Assembly (NCBI GenBank): GCA_005503085.1
Contig: SCOI01000009.1
Location: 1 to 64,000, forward strand
Source: Burkholderiales bacterium C2
GTDB lineage: Bacteria; Pseudomonadota; Gammaproteobacteria; Burkholderiales; Burkholderiaceae_C
Direction: 5' to 3'
DNA length: 64,000 nucleotides
A model generated the notes under the pieces. The model was not told the DNA's origin, ran no database searches, and saw only the letters and a list, made by a program, of their open reading frames with translations. Every line of letters begins with the position of its first letter. Position 1 is the first letter of the stretch. Shown here in pieces: positions 17,542-26,978 of the stretch. The position numbers were made by a program, and so were the translations under genes.

Positions 17542-18303
17542 ATGAGTGCATTCCTGATGCCAGGTCGCGCCGCTGCATTGCCCGACCTGATTGAACACAG
17601 TGATGATGAAGCAGCGAAATCGAGCAGCGCCAACGCAGCCTGGGAGATTGACCGCGCGCTGATGCTCGAATCCTCCGAGCGACGCGCCTGGTGGGTCGCA
17701 TGCGCCGGGATGCTGCTCGGACTGACCGGGATCGCCGCCGTCTTTGTGCAAGGCCCGCTACGGCAGGTGGTCGAGGTCCCCATCGTGGTCGACCGGCTGA
17801 CCGGCGAAACCACCATCCAGCAGCGGCTCAGTGTCGAAACCGTGCCCCCGCTGGAGGCGCTCGATAAGCACAATCTGGCCCGTTTCGTCCGCGCGCGGGA
17901 GGGCTACAGCTGGATGTTCCTGCAGCGCGACTTCGACCAGGTCGCCCGCATGGCCGTGCCCTCCGTGTTTGCGGACTACAGCCGCCAGTTCGAGGGTGAG
18001 ACTGCCCTGCAGAAGAAGGTCGGCGCTGCCGAGGACTGGCGCATCAATATCGTCAGCGTGCGGCTGTCTGCCGCAGGCCGCAGCGGCAACAAGGGCGAGG
18101 CCACGGTCACCTACGACAAGCTGCTGCGTGTCGCGGACCGCAATCTGCCGGAAGTCAGCACACGCCACGTCGCCAGCATCGTCTTCCAGTACCAACCTCG
18201 CGTCCTCGCCAAGGAAGGGGACCGACTCGAGAACCCCTTCGGCTTCGTCGTCGTCGCCTACCGGTCCGATCCCGAGATCGCCACCGCAGGAGCCCGGCCA
18301 TGA
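17542..18303 (+). CDS. virB8: VirB8 bitopic assembly factor
   Basis: The 253-residue protein has a cytoplasmic N-terminus of about 50 residues, one membrane helix (about 52-72, ACAGMLLGLTGIAAV) and a periplasmic NTF2-like domain with the family's RDFDQVARM and VTYDKLLRVADRN segments. VirB8 nucleates the channel by contacting VirB9 and VirB10. The ATG at 17542 has GAGAGGA upstream. Its stop overlaps virB9 as ATGA. Confidence 0.9.
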   Translation: MSAFLMPGRAAALPDLIEHSDDEAAKSSSANAAWEIDRALMLESSERRAWWVACAGMLLGLTGIAAVFVQGPLRQVVEVPIVVDRLTGETTIQQRLSVETVPPLEALDKHNLARFVRAREGYSWMFLQRDFDQVARMAVPSVFADYSRQFEGETALQKKVGAAEDWRINIVSVRLSAAGRSGNKGEATVTYDKLLRVADRNLPEVSTRHVASIVFQYQPRVLAKEGDRLENPFGFVVVAYRSDPEIATAGARP

Positions 18304-19229
18304 AGGCGAATGCGCGCCTGGCGATGGTCTGCGGCCTTCTGCTCGGCAGCGCCGCTAGCGCCCAGGGAGCCTCGCCCCAAGGGACCGATGCCCGCCTTCG
18401 CGAGGTCGTCTACGACCCCAATACCGTCGTCACGGTACCGGTGAAGCGCGGCGTGGTGACCCTGGTGGTGCTCGACGCAGATGAGGCCATCGCCGAGGTG
18501 GGTGCGGGGCTTGGCGGCGACTGCGCCAAGGTGGAAGCGGCCTGGTGCATCGCGGCACAGGCCGGTGGACGGACGGTCTTCATCAAACCCAAGAGCACGG
18601 CGGCCGCAGCGAACACGCTCGCGGTGGTCAGCAACCGGCGCATTCACAACTTCCGGTTCCTGGTACTCGCTGACGAGGACCCGAGGTCTTCGGTCTACCG
18701 TCTGGTCGTCAAGGCGCCGCCCCCTGCTGTCCGCGCAACGCCCCCGGCCGGCCAGCGGTCCATGCCAGCGCTGAACGTCCCGCTGCTGCCGCTGCCACAG
18801 CGACCTTCGGCCGAGCAGCTGGTGTCAGAGCGTCTGCAGGCGAAACCGGCAGTGCGAAACACCCGATACGCCCTGGCCGAAGGCGATGACTCCCAGGACA
18901 TCGTGCCGACCCTGGTTTTCGATGACGGCCGCTTCACCTACCTGAGATTCCCGGGGAACCGCGAAGTTCCGGCGGTGTTCCATGTGCTGGGCGACGGCAG
19001 CGAGACGCTCGTCAATGCACGCATGGAGGACGATCTGCTGGTGGTCGACCGGGTCAGCCGCCGGCTCATGCTGCGCGCTGGCGCCGCCGTCGTAGGGCTT
19101 TGGAACGAGGCCTTCGATCTCGATGGCGTGCCGCCCGAGCAGGCCACGACGGTGCCAGGGCTGCGCCGAGTGCTGAGGCCGGTAGGCCAAGCAGACCCTC
19201 GGTCCGATCACACCGGAGGTGCCCCATGA
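18300..19229 (+). CDS. virB9: VirB9 outer-membrane core component (CagX family)
   Basis: The 309-residue protein has a signal peptide (cleavage near ASAQG at about 22), an N-terminal domain with RLREVVYDPNTVVTV typical of VirB9, a proline-rich linker (about 138-165) and a C-terminal beta domain with FDDGRFTYLRFPGNREVPAVF, the part that binds VirB7 and VirB10 in known core complexes. It overlaps virB8 and virB10 by ATGA on both sides. Confidence 0.92.
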   Translation: MKANARLAMVCGLLLGSAASAQGASPQGTDARLREVVYDPNTVVTVPVKRGVVTLVVLDADEAIAEVGAGLGGDCAKVEAAWCIAAQAGGRTVFIKPKSTAAAANTLAVVSNRRIHNFRFLVLADEDPRSSVYRLVVKAPPPAVRATPPAGQRSMPALNVPLLPLPQRPSAEQLVSERLQAKPAVRNTRYALAEGDDSQDIVPTLVFDDGRFTYLRFPGNREVPAVFHVLGDGSETLVNARMEDDLLVVDRVSRRLMLRAGAAVVGLWNEAFDLDGVPPEQATTVPGLRRVLRPVGQADPRSDHTGGAP

Positions 19230-20659
19230 CCGAAGAATCATCACGCATCGATGGTGACGCTGGAACCGCGAAGCCTCCCGGCTCGGAAGGGAGGACCTTC
19301 ACCCCTCTGCCTGGAGAAGCAGGACTTCCAAACGTCGCGGCCCAGCAGCGACAGCCGGTGGCCTGGAAGGGGGTCCTGGCGGTCATGCTGCTCGTCAGCA
19401 GCTCAGTGATCGCGTCGGCCGTTGCCATTCAGCGCTGCACGGCCAGCGCCACGAAAGCCGGGGCGGACGACGGCAGACTGGTCAGCGACAAACCGGCTGC
19501 GGCAACCACCGAGCCCCGCAGGCTCGACTTGGCGAACGCAGCGTCAGCGACAGCAGGGACGGTGAAGACGCAGGACTCAGCCCCGCCAGCGCAGAAAGTG
19601 CCTGCGCTGGTGCCGACCGAAGATGAACTGGCCGAGCCGATCGGCGTGCGCCGTACGGGATCGACCGCAACGACTGCGCCCGGCGGCAAGCCGATCTCGC
19701 CGGAAGATGCGCCCGTACTCCTCGTCAGCACCCGGCCCAGCAAGGTGGCGACCATGGGCGCCGCTCCGCCTGCGATCGAGGCGCGTGGACACGGCGATGC
19801 GACAGACCCCGACACGGGCAATCCGCAGGATCCGCTGTCGGCCACATCCCGCAATCTCCAGCGCTATCAGCAACAGCTTCAAGGCCTCCTGGACAACCTG
19901 ACCCGAACAGCCGACCAGGCCCTGAGCGGAAGCAGCTTGCCGGCCTCGCCACCGTCCGGATCACCCTCGTCAACAGCACTCGGATCACCCCCATCCACCG
20001 GTCTGTTCGGCGGCCAGCTTCTCGGCTCCGTGACGCCGAAGACGATGGCGAAGCAGCTCGGCCACCGCAGCTTGACCTTGCCCAAGGGCACCGCATTCAC
20101 CTGCGCCCTGAAGAGCCGGGTGGTCACAGCGAGCTCCGGCATGGTCGGGTGCATGGTTCAGCGCCATGTGTACGGCGACGACGGCCGCGTGCTGCTGATC
20201 GAGCGAGGCTCCCACCTGGACGGCGAGTACCGCGTCATTGCGGTGCGTCCGGGCATGGTGCGCATCCCCGTGCTGTGGGCGCGCGTACGCACGCCCCTTG
20301 GCGTGACCGTGGATATCGACTCGCCAGCGACCGGCCCGCTCGGCGAATCGGGCATCGACGGTCATGTCGACAAGCGCTGGAGCGAACGGATTGGCGCTGC
20401 CATGCTGCTCTCGCTGATTGACGACTCGGTGAAGCTCATCATTCAAGAGCAGACCAAGCACCACCAGGGCGACACCATCGTGCTGCCGTCCACCACGGCC
20501 AACAGCAGCAAGCTGGCCGAGAAGGTGCTGGACAGCACCATCAACATCCCGCCGCTGATCTATCAGAACCAGGGCGGCATCGTCGGCATCTATGTCGCAC
20601 GAGATGTCGACTTCTCCAGCGTCTATGCGCTTGAGCCCACCGGCCCGATTCGGCCCTGA
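19226..20659 (+). CDS. virB10: VirB10 core complex protein (TrbI family)
   Basis: The 477-residue protein has a cytoplasmic N-terminus of about 50 residues, one membrane helix (about 52-72), a long Pro/Ser/Ala-rich periplasmic spacer (about 80-265) and a C-terminal TrbI domain with LPKGTAFTCALKSR, a GSHLDGEYRV strand and the antenna region before IVGIYVARDVDF. VirB10 spans inner to outer membrane and gates the channel. I start at 19226 because of the GGAGGT ribosome site and the ATGA overlap with virB9. Confidence 0.92.
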   Translation: MTEESSRIDGDAGTAKPPGSEGRTFTPLPGEAGLPNVAAQQRQPVAWKGVLAVMLLVSSSVIASAVAIQRCTASATKAGADDGRLVSDKPAAATTEPRRLDLANAASATAGTVKTQDSAPPAQKVPALVPTEDELAEPIGVRRTGSTATTAPGGKPISPEDAPVLLVSTRPSKVATMGAAPPAIEARGHGDATDPDTGNPQDPLSATSRNLQRYQQQLQGLLDNLTRTADQALSGSSLPASPPSGSPSSTALGSPPSTGLFGGQLLGSVTPKTMAKQLGHRSLTLPKGTAFTCALKSRVVTASSGMVGCMVQRHVYGDDGRVLLIERGSHLDGEYRVIAVRPGMVRIPVLWARVRTPLGVTVDIDSPATGPLGESGIDGHVDKRWSERIGAAMLLSLIDDSVKLIIQEQTKHHQGDTIVLPSTTANSSKLAEKVLDSTINIPPLIYQNQGGIVGIYVARDVDFSSVYALEPTGPIRP

Positions 20660-20663
20660 CGCT

Positions 20664-21764
20664 ATGGCCGAACTTCTGCCTCACCTTCTGCCCAAGGATG
20701 CCGGCGGTGCATCCGCATGGCAGGGAGATGCGACATCGGTCGTCGAGTTTCTGCGCCCGCTACGCGCGCAGCTGGACGAGCCGGGCGTGCTGGAAATTTG
20801 TCTTAACCGACCCGGCGAGCTGCTCGTGGAGCGCACAGACGGATGGCGGTCAGTGGCCGCGCCGGACATGACGATCGAGCGCTGCCTGTCGCTGGCAACC
20901 GCGGTGGCCACCTTCTGCGATCAGCAGATCAACCAGGAGCGGCCGCTGTTGTCGGCCACGCTGCCGTCCGGCGAGCGCGTGCAGTTCGTCATCCCGCCGG
21001 CAGTGCCGCGCGGCACGGTCTCGATCACCTTGCGCAAGCCGGCAACACTGATCAAGGGCCTGCAAGCCTTCGAGCAGGAAGGGCTGTTCGAACGCACAGT
21101 ATGTGCGGCGACGGTCGGCAACGAGATCCAACCCTTTGAGGCCGAGCTGATCCAGCTCAAGACAGCGCATCGCTACGCCAACTTCCTGCGGCTCGCCGTC
21201 CAAAAGCGCCAGACCATCGTCGTCAGCGGCCGTACCGGCTCGGGCAAGACAACCTTCATGAAAGGTCTGATCGAGGAGGTCCCCCAGCAGGAGCGCCTGA
21301 TCACGATCCAGGACACGGCCGAACTCACCCTGCCCCACCACCCGAACGTCGTTCACCTGTTCTACAGCAAGGGCGACCAAGGCACTGCCCGCGTGACGGC
21401 CAGATCGCTGCTGGAGGAGGCTTGTCTGCGCATGAGACCGGACCGCATCTTCCTGGCGGAAGTCCGCGGCGAAGAGTGCTTCCAGTTCGTCCGTCTGGCC
21501 GCCTCGGGCCACCCCGGCAGCATCACCAGCGTCCACGCCGGCAGCTGCACGCTGGCCATCGAACAGATGGCGCTGATGATCCGCGAGTCGGGCGCCGGCG
21601 GTGGCATGACCATGGACGAAGTCAAACGGCTGCTCTGCCTGGTGATCGACATCATTGTGCAGTTCGACCGGGACGAACGGGGACGCTTCATCTCCGAGAT
21701 TCACTACGAGCCCCGCGCACGCCGGCTGACGCGGCAGCGCGAACGACCGGGAGCCACACCATGA
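20664..21764 (+). CDS. virB11: VirB11 traffic ATPase
   Basis: The 366-residue hexameric ATPase switches the system between pilus assembly and substrate transfer. Features: N-terminal domain (about 1-170), Walker A GRTGSGKTT with Lys195, an Asp box (TIQDTAELTL), a His-containing SGHPGSITSVHA segment and a FLAEVRGEE Walker B. The ATG lies four bases after the virB10 stop; earlier in-frame starts fall inside virB10. The stop overlaps virD4 as ATGA. Confidence 0.93.
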   Translation: MAELLPHLLPKDAGGASAWQGDATSVVEFLRPLRAQLDEPGVLEICLNRPGELLVERTDGWRSVAAPDMTIERCLSLATAVATFCDQQINQERPLLSATLPSGERVQFVIPPAVPRGTVSITLRKPATLIKGLQAFEQEGLFERTVCAATVGNEIQPFEAELIQLKTAHRYANFLRLAVQKRQTIVVSGRTGSGKTTFMKGLIEEVPQQERLITIQDTAELTLPHHPNVVHLFYSKGDQGTARVTARSLLEEACLRMRPDRIFLAEVRGEECFQFVRLAASGHPGSITSVHAGSCTLAIEQMALMIRESGAGGGMTMDEVKRLLCLVIDIIVQFDRDERGRFISEIHYEPRARRLTRQRERPGATP

Positions 21765-23770
21765 ACAGGCCGGGAGTCCTGCCCTCCTCGGCCTGGTCAA
21801 CTGGCAGAAAGATCTGTGCCGGGCTATTCGCACTGGCGGCGTATGCGGTTCTGGGCTGCGCAGCCATGTACCTGTCCGGCGCCCTGTTCCTGCTGCTGGC
21901 CAAGGCGAACCCGGCGCAGGCCAGGTTCACCAGCATCGTCCAGTACTGGCAGCTCTACGCCGACGATCCGCCGCTACGAAAGAAGCTTCTGGCGGCCGCC
22001 GGCGTGTCCGCAGGCGGCTTGTTGGTGGTTCTGCCGCTGGCACTGATTGCGGCAAGCCATCAGCGCCGCCCGCTTCACGGCAGTGCCCGGTTTGCCACGG
22101 CGGCCGAGGTGCGCCTTGCGGGTCTGACCGGCGCGCAGGGGCCGGGCATTCTCGTTGGACGGCACCGTGGCAAGTTCCTCTCCTTGCCGGGACAGCTGTC
22201 AGTGATGCTGTCCGCACCGACACGCAGTGGCAAGGGCGTGGGCGTGGTCATCCCGAATCTGCTGAACTGGCCCGACTCTGTCGTCGTGCTCGACATCAAG
22301 GGCGAAAACTACGACATCACGGCCGGCTATCGGCGTGCCTGCAGCCAGCCGGTGTATGCGTTCTCGCCTTTTGATGACGACGCGCGCAGCCACCGCTGGA
22401 ACCCCTTGACGGCGGTGCGGACGAGCGAGCTGCACCGGGTGGGCGATCTGTTGAACATCGGACAGGTGTTTTTTCCGAACGACGGCAGCGGCACCTCGTC
22501 CGAGGTCTTCTTCAACGATCAGGCTCGCAATCTGTTTCTCGGCCTGGGGTTACTGTTGCTCGAAACCCCAGACCTCCCCCGCAGTATTGGCGAGATGCTG
22601 CGGCAATCGTCCGGCAAAGGCCGATCTGTGCGGGAACATCTGGCCGGCTTGATGGCGCATCGCCGCAAATTGGAGAAGCCCCTGTCTGAGGATTGCCGCG
22701 ATGCCTTGCAGCGCCTGCTCTCCAACTCCGACAACACCATGTCGAGCATCGTGGCCACCTTTGTGGCGCCGCTGACCATTTTCGCGGACGCCATCGTCGA
22801 CGCCGCCACCAGTGCCGACGACTTCAGCTTGGCGGATGTGCGCCGCAAGCGCATGTCCGTCTATGTGCGGATTCCGCCGCATCGCCTGGCCAGCGCGCGA
22901 CCCCTGCTGTGTCTCTTCTTTTCACAGCTGGTCAGCCTCAACACCCAGCAACTGCCGGAGCACAACTCAGAACTTCGCTATCAGTGCCTGCTGGTCAACG
23001 ACGAGTTCACGGCCATGGGGCGCGTGTCCGCGATCACGAACTCAGCGGCCTTTCTTGCCGGCTACAACCTGCGCCTGCTGACCGTGGTGCAAGCCATGTC
23101 ACAGCTCGACGCGGTGTACGGCGAGAAGGAGGCACGGACCTTCGCCACCAACCACGGCCTGCAGATCCTGTTCGCACCCCGGGAGCAACGCGACGCGAAC
23201 GAATACAGCGAGATGCTGGGCAGCTTCACCGAGCAGGCCACCTCCAGGGGACGCAGCAGATCCTTCAACAGCCAAGGCAGCTCGACCGTCAGCCGCAACG
23301 ACAGTGATCAGCGGCGCGCCCTGCTCTTGCCGCAGGAGTTCAAGGAGCTGGGAAGCGAGCGCCTGGTGGTGATCATGGAGGACTGCAAGCCCATTCTTGG
23401 CGAGAAGATCCGCTACCACCGTGACGAGGCGTTCCGCAAGCGCCTGCGGCCAGCGCCTGAGGTGCCTCGCATGGATATGGACTGCCACCTCGCCCAGGTC
23501 CAGCAGCGCTGGCGTTATGCGCCCGATGAACTAGCGCCCGGCGAGAAGCTCGGCATCGATTCACTGGCTTACGACATTTCGCAGTTGCCCACTGACTTCG
23601 ATCTGCCGCCTGAGCAAATAGCCGCAGCGCTGATCAAGTTCTTCACCCCGGCAACGCCCGAGGCGTCAAGCACTGGCGGCACGATCGAGCCGATGGCCGA
23701 AGAGGGCGGTGGCCTGATCACAAGCCCCGAACCGCAAGCAGACCGAGCACCCGACCTCACACAGCTCTGA
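21761..23770 (+). CDS. virD4: VirD4 coupling protein (T4CP)
   Basis: The 669-residue protein delivers DNA-protein or effector substrates to the channel. It has two membrane helices (about 20-45 and 78-100), then the TraG/VirD4 ATPase: Walker A SAPTRSGKGVG with Lys158, the FNDQARNLFLGL helix and Walker B QCLLVNDEFTAMGR. A Ser/Gly-rich charged stretch and an acidic C-terminal tail follow. Presence of VirD4 means the system exports a substrate and is more than a DNA-uptake machine, though no relaxase is in the window. Confidence 0.93.
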   Translation: MNRPGVLPSSAWSTGRKICAGLFALAAYAVLGCAAMYLSGALFLLLAKANPAQARFTSIVQYWQLYADDPPLRKKLLAAAGVSAGGLLVVLPLALIAASHQRRPLHGSARFATAAEVRLAGLTGAQGPGILVGRHRGKFLSLPGQLSVMLSAPTRSGKGVGVVIPNLLNWPDSVVVLDIKGENYDITAGYRRACSQPVYAFSPFDDDARSHRWNPLTAVRTSELHRVGDLLNIGQVFFPNDGSGTSSEVFFNDQARNLFLGLGLLLLETPDLPRSIGEMLRQSSGKGRSVREHLAGLMAHRRKLEKPLSEDCRDALQRLLSNSDNTMSSIVATFVAPLTIFADAIVDAATSADDFSLADVRRKRMSVYVRIPPHRLASARPLLCLFFSQLVSLNTQQLPEHNSELRYQCLLVNDEFTAMGRVSAITNSAAFLAGYNLRLLTVVQAMSQLDAVYGEKEARTFATNHGLQILFAPREQRDANEYSEMLGSFTEQATSRGRSRSFNSQGSSTVSRNDSDQRRALLLPQEFKELGSERLVVIMEDCKPILGEKIRYHRDEAFRKRLRPAPEVPRMDMDCHLAQVQQRWRYAPDELAPGEKLGIDSLAYDISQLPTDFDLPPEQIAAALIKFFTPATPEASSTGGTIEPMAEEGGGLITSPEPQADRAPDLTQL

Positions 23771-23782
23771 AGGGAGACGACC

Positions 23783-24448
23783 ATGCGACCAACGATCCTG
23801 CTCACGCCCTTGCTGCCCTGGCTAGTGCTGGTGGCATCCTGCAGCGCACCGCCCAAACCACCCTCGGTGGACGAATCACGCAAGCGACCCGCGAACACGG
23901 CAATGGCCGTGGAGCTGCAAATGTGCAAGAACGATCTCCAGAACACGCACCTGCGGGCCACCGACTCCGGGCGCGTCGCCGAGGCCCATGCCGTCACTCA
24001 GGCCAATATCGCGGCGCTTCAGAAGGCGGTGATCGACCTGGATGCGCAGACGCGGGCGACGCAGACCGAGCCCAACCGCCTCGTCATCGTGCGCTTCGAC
24101 TACGGCAGCGCACGAGTCGACATCCCGCCAAACATCGCAAGCGAACTGGTCAAAGAGGCGAAATCCGCGCCGCTGATCCTGCTGCGCGGTCGCACCGATG
24201 GGCACAGAGAAACACCAGCCGACAGCAATATTGCGCGGGCTCGTGCCGCAGCGGTGAGCGACTACCTGGTGGCGGCGGGCGTGAGCCCCACACAGATCAG
24301 GACGACCTATCAAGCCATCGGCGACCACGCGGGGGACAACCTAACCGCGAGTGGCCGCGCGCTGAACCGCCGCGTCGAAATCGAGATCTACCGCGCCATG
24401 CCTGTGGCGCTGGCCGCAACCCCGCCGACCACCCATTCAGCGCAATGA
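23783..24448 (+). CDS. OmpA-like peptidoglycan-binding lipoprotein, possible VirB7-like partner
   Basis: The 221-residue product has a lipoprotein signal with lipobox LVASC (Cys20), an Ala-rich helical linker and a C-terminal OmpA-like domain (about 100-210; VRFDYGSARVDIP, NIARARAAAVSDYL, NRRVEIEIYR) that normally binds peptidoglycan. It follows virD4 by 12 bases with an AGGGAG ribosome site, so it belongs to the secretion operon. No short VirB7 gene is recognisable, so this lipoprotein may stabilise the outer-membrane core; that role is an inference. Confidence 0.78.
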   Translation: MRPTILLTPLLPWLVLVASCSAPPKPPSVDESRKRPANTAMAVELQMCKNDLQNTHLRATDSGRVAEAHAVTQANIAALQKAVIDLDAQTRATQTEPNRLVIVRFDYGSARVDIPPNIASELVKEAKSAPLILLRGRTDGHRETPADSNIARARAAAVSDYLVAAGVSPTQIRTTYQAIGDHAGDNLTASGRALNRRVEIEIYRAMPVALAATPPTTHSAQ

Positions 24449-24470
24449 ACAGCATGAGAGAGAGTTCATC

Positions 24471-25610
24471 ATGGACGAAGACCATTCCTCGAACCATCGC
24501 GCCAAGCCGAATAGTGGCGGCACCGTCGAGCCGGCCAACCGTGCGGCGCTTGCCAAGGCGCGAATCCAGACACCGCACCCCGAACCCAGTGAGCGCTTCG
24601 AGCTTCGCGATCCCTTCTTTGACGTCACTTACCGTGCGACAAGCTTCGACGAGATGAGCGCCAGGGCCCAACAGTTGGGCGCCAGCCGCTTCACCGCCAT
24701 CGACGCAGGCGGCTTGCGCACGCCGGTCCAGAAGATCAACGGCGAGTGGCATCGCGCCGCGCAGTTGCCCGCCTTGCCCCGGTTTCCCTCGGATCCGATG
24801 ACCACGCGAGACGACATACCCGACCTGGCCGACCCATCCGCAGGCTCCGTGGCCGGACCCGCTGCAAGCAATCCCCAGGCGCCAGACAAGGCGACGGCCA
24901 AAGCCATTGCGAAGATCGATGCGCAGGCCGAGCCAGCCGCCATGGTCGCTCGCATCGAGAGTGCGCTGGCGGAGCGTTACGTGATCAAGCATGCGCCGGT
25001 GATGGTCGGCGACTTGAAGATCGGCAGCACGGAGTACCGTTTTCGGGGGGACAGCTCACGGGTCGCATTCACCGAATCGACCTTTCTGCTGGCGACCGAC
25101 AGCAACAGCCCGTCTGTGGCGGGTTCGATGGTGGACCTGGCACAGGTCCGTGACTGGAAGGGCCTGCGCGTCTCAGGCGCCAAGGACTTCCGGCGCTTGG
25201 TCTGGCTGGAGGCCACCATGCGCAGCGTGAAAGCCATTGGCTATGAACCCAACCCCGCCGATCTGGAGTTGCTCAGGCGCGAGCGCGAGGACAGGCAGAC
25301 CAACCGCATCGAGCCGACGCGCGATCTCGGCAGCAGCGACGCCACGGCCCCCCATGAAAAATCATCGGCTCGGAGCGGTGGCCGCAAGGCCGTCGTCGCC
25401 GCCATCGACGCGGTACTGATCGCAAAGAAGGTGCCGCAGGCCAAGCGCCAGGCGGTGCTGGCTGCCGCGACAGAGCAGTTGGCTCGCAGCGCCACCATGC
25501 CGAAGATCAAGGTCTATGACAGGAGCGCAGAACGGCAAATGCAGATCCCTCCGCCGGCACCCGATTTCAACCGGGGGCAGGACCGCGTCGCTCCGACGCG
25601 TGCCCGCTAA
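24471..25610 (+). CDS. LPD7-domain conjugation-associated protein
   Basis: The 379-residue soluble protein has a polar N-terminus, a short domain (about 40-100; FFDVTYRATSFDEM) and a central region (about 165-270) that resembles the large polyvalent protein-associated domain 7: ALAERYVIKHAPVM, TEYRFRG, RVAFTESTFLLAT and a DWKGLRVSG-K-FRRLVW-E strand-helix. LPD7 domains usually sit behind relaxases or in plasmid proteins that handle transferred DNA. A charged Lys/Arg/Ala tail with a helical segment follows. No relaxase catalytic motif (HUH or Tyr box) is present. It lies between the lipoprotein and DUF1173 genes and is probably a transfer accessory. Confidence 0.65.
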   Translation: MDEDHSSNHRAKPNSGGTVEPANRAALAKARIQTPHPEPSERFELRDPFFDVTYRATSFDEMSARAQQLGASRFTAIDAGGLRTPVQKINGEWHRAAQLPALPRFPSDPMTTRDDIPDLADPSAGSVAGPAASNPQAPDKATAKAIAKIDAQAEPAAMVARIESALAERYVIKHAPVMVGDLKIGSTEYRFRGDSSRVAFTESTFLLATDSNSPSVAGSMVDLAQVRDWKGLRVSGAKDFRRLVWLEATMRSVKAIGYEPNPADLELLRREREDRQTNRIEPTRDLGSSDATAPHEKSSARSGGRKAVVAAIDAVLIAKKVPQAKRQAVLAAATEQLARSATMPKIKVYDRSAERQMQIPPPAPDFNRGQDRVAPTRAR

Positions 25611-25618
25611 GCGCAGCC

Positions 25619-26728
25619 ATGATTGCCTTCGCCAGCGATCAACGCATGCCCACCCTGGATATCGAAGGAACACTGCTCACGCCTTCCTCTCCCGGCTTCG
25701 CAGAGGCCATCGCGCAGGCCTACAGAAGGCGGCGACGGCCCCGATGCCTCTGTTGTCCCGAAGGCATAGAGATGTATGTCGCTCGACTGGCTGACGGCTA
25801 CATCGTCAAACGGATGCCCGATACCGGAGGCCGACATGCGCCGGATTGCCCCTCCTTTGAAGCGCCCGCCGAGATCTCCGGACTGCAACACCTGCTCCGC
25901 AGCGCGATCAAGGAGGACCCCAACACCGGCATGACGACCTTGAGGGTCGGCTTTTCGCTATCCCAGCGCCCAGCACGAACCACGCCTGCCCCGTCCAGAT
26001 CGCCCTCCGGCACCGCTTCGAGCATGGTCACCCGGCTCTCGTTGCGCGGGCTGCTGCATTACCTGTGGGACCAGGCCGAGCTGAAGCGCTGGCACCCTGG
26101 CTTTGAGGGGCGGCGCTCCTGGGGCACGGTACGTCGCCAGTTGCTGCAGGCGGCAGAGCAGATGTTCACCTGCGGCGAAGCTCTGGCGACCAGGCTCTAT
26201 GTGCCAGAGCCCTTCTCTGTCGAGCACAGGGACGCGATCATCGCCCGACGCAGGGACATGTGGGGCTGCGCCGGTGGGCGTGAAGACGGTCGTCAGCGGC
26301 TGCTCCTGCTGATCGCCGAGGTCAAAGAGATTGCGCCGGCCAGGCTCGGCCACAAGGTCGTCATCAAGCATGTACCCGATGTCGCCTTCGCCATGGACGA
26401 TTCGCTCTACCGCCATTTGCCGCAGCGCTTCGCAAAAGAACTTGAGCTGTGGAGTGCTTCAGATAGCATCCGCCTGCTCATGATCGCGACGCTGATGATC
26501 AGTGGCGCGGGCCTGCCTCATCTTGTCGAGCTGAGTCTGATGACAGTCACAGCGCAATGGCTGCCGGTCGAGACAAGCGCGGAGCAGCAACTCGTTGAAG
26601 GGTTGGTGAAGAATCAGCGTGCATTCTTGAAGCTGCTGAACTATGACCTTCGATCGGCTACAAAGCTTGCGAGCGTCGCGTTGACAGACCGAGGCGCACC
26701 CGCCCCCCTATTGTTCACTGGCGGCTGA
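25619..26728 (+). CDS. DUF1173 family protein of conjugative elements
   Basis: The 369-residue protein has the family's Cys-rich start PRCLCCPEGIEMYVARLADGY with VKRMPDTGGRHAPDC (three or four Cys and a His that could bind a metal), SGLQHLL, and a central helical part (LLHYLWDQAELKRWHPGF, RRSWGTVR). DUF1173 proteins occur in conjugative plasmids and ICEs near type IV secretion genes; their function is unknown. The end may be shorter than usual, since the next 250 bases are empty and the island probably ends here. Confidence 0.78.
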   Translation: MIAFASDQRMPTLDIEGTLLTPSSPGFAEAIAQAYRRRRRPRCLCCPEGIEMYVARLADGYIVKRMPDTGGRHAPDCPSFEAPAEISGLQHLLRSAIKEDPNTGMTTLRVGFSLSQRPARTTPAPSRSPSGTASSMVTRLSLRGLLHYLWDQAELKRWHPGFEGRRSWGTVRRQLLQAAEQMFTCGEALATRLYVPEPFSVEHRDAIIARRRDMWGCAGGREDGRQRLLLLIAEVKEIAPARLGHKVVIKHVPDVAFAMDDSLYRHLPQRFAKELELWSASDSIRLLMIATLMISGAGLPHLVELSLMTVTAQWLPVETSAEQQLVEGLVKNQRAFLKLLNYDLRSATKLASVALTDRGAPAPLLFTGG

Positions 26729-26978
26729 GAGCCGGCAGAGCAAGGTAAAACTGGCTTGCTTCTCGTGACAGCAATTTATGCAGAGATCATTGCAATCACA
26801 ACGATTTTTGACAACATATCCACACCATCTCAACGAATCAGCAAGTCGCTGCTACCGCCGCGCTAGGCGCCCGGCTTAGATAGCGTCATGACGTGAACTA
26901 AGTCCTGCTCTGCGAAGGCTGGAGTTCAGTACCGACGCAAGCAAACCGAGAAAGGCCAGCATCCACCACCGTCTCTCC
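26729..26978. other. Boundary between the conjugative element and the peptide-catabolism locus
   Basis: About 250 bases without a gene, noticeably more AT-rich in the middle (26755-26840) than both flanks. An imperfect AGCAAG / CTTGCT repeat lies near 26739-26762. This is the likely right edge of the accessory island, but I see no tRNA, integrase or clear attachment repeat. Confidence 0.35.

Noticed and set aside
26729-26978. Attachment-site repeat at the right edge of the conjugative cluster
   Set aside because: The short repeats visible here have no matching copy that I could find at the left side and no tRNA is nearby.
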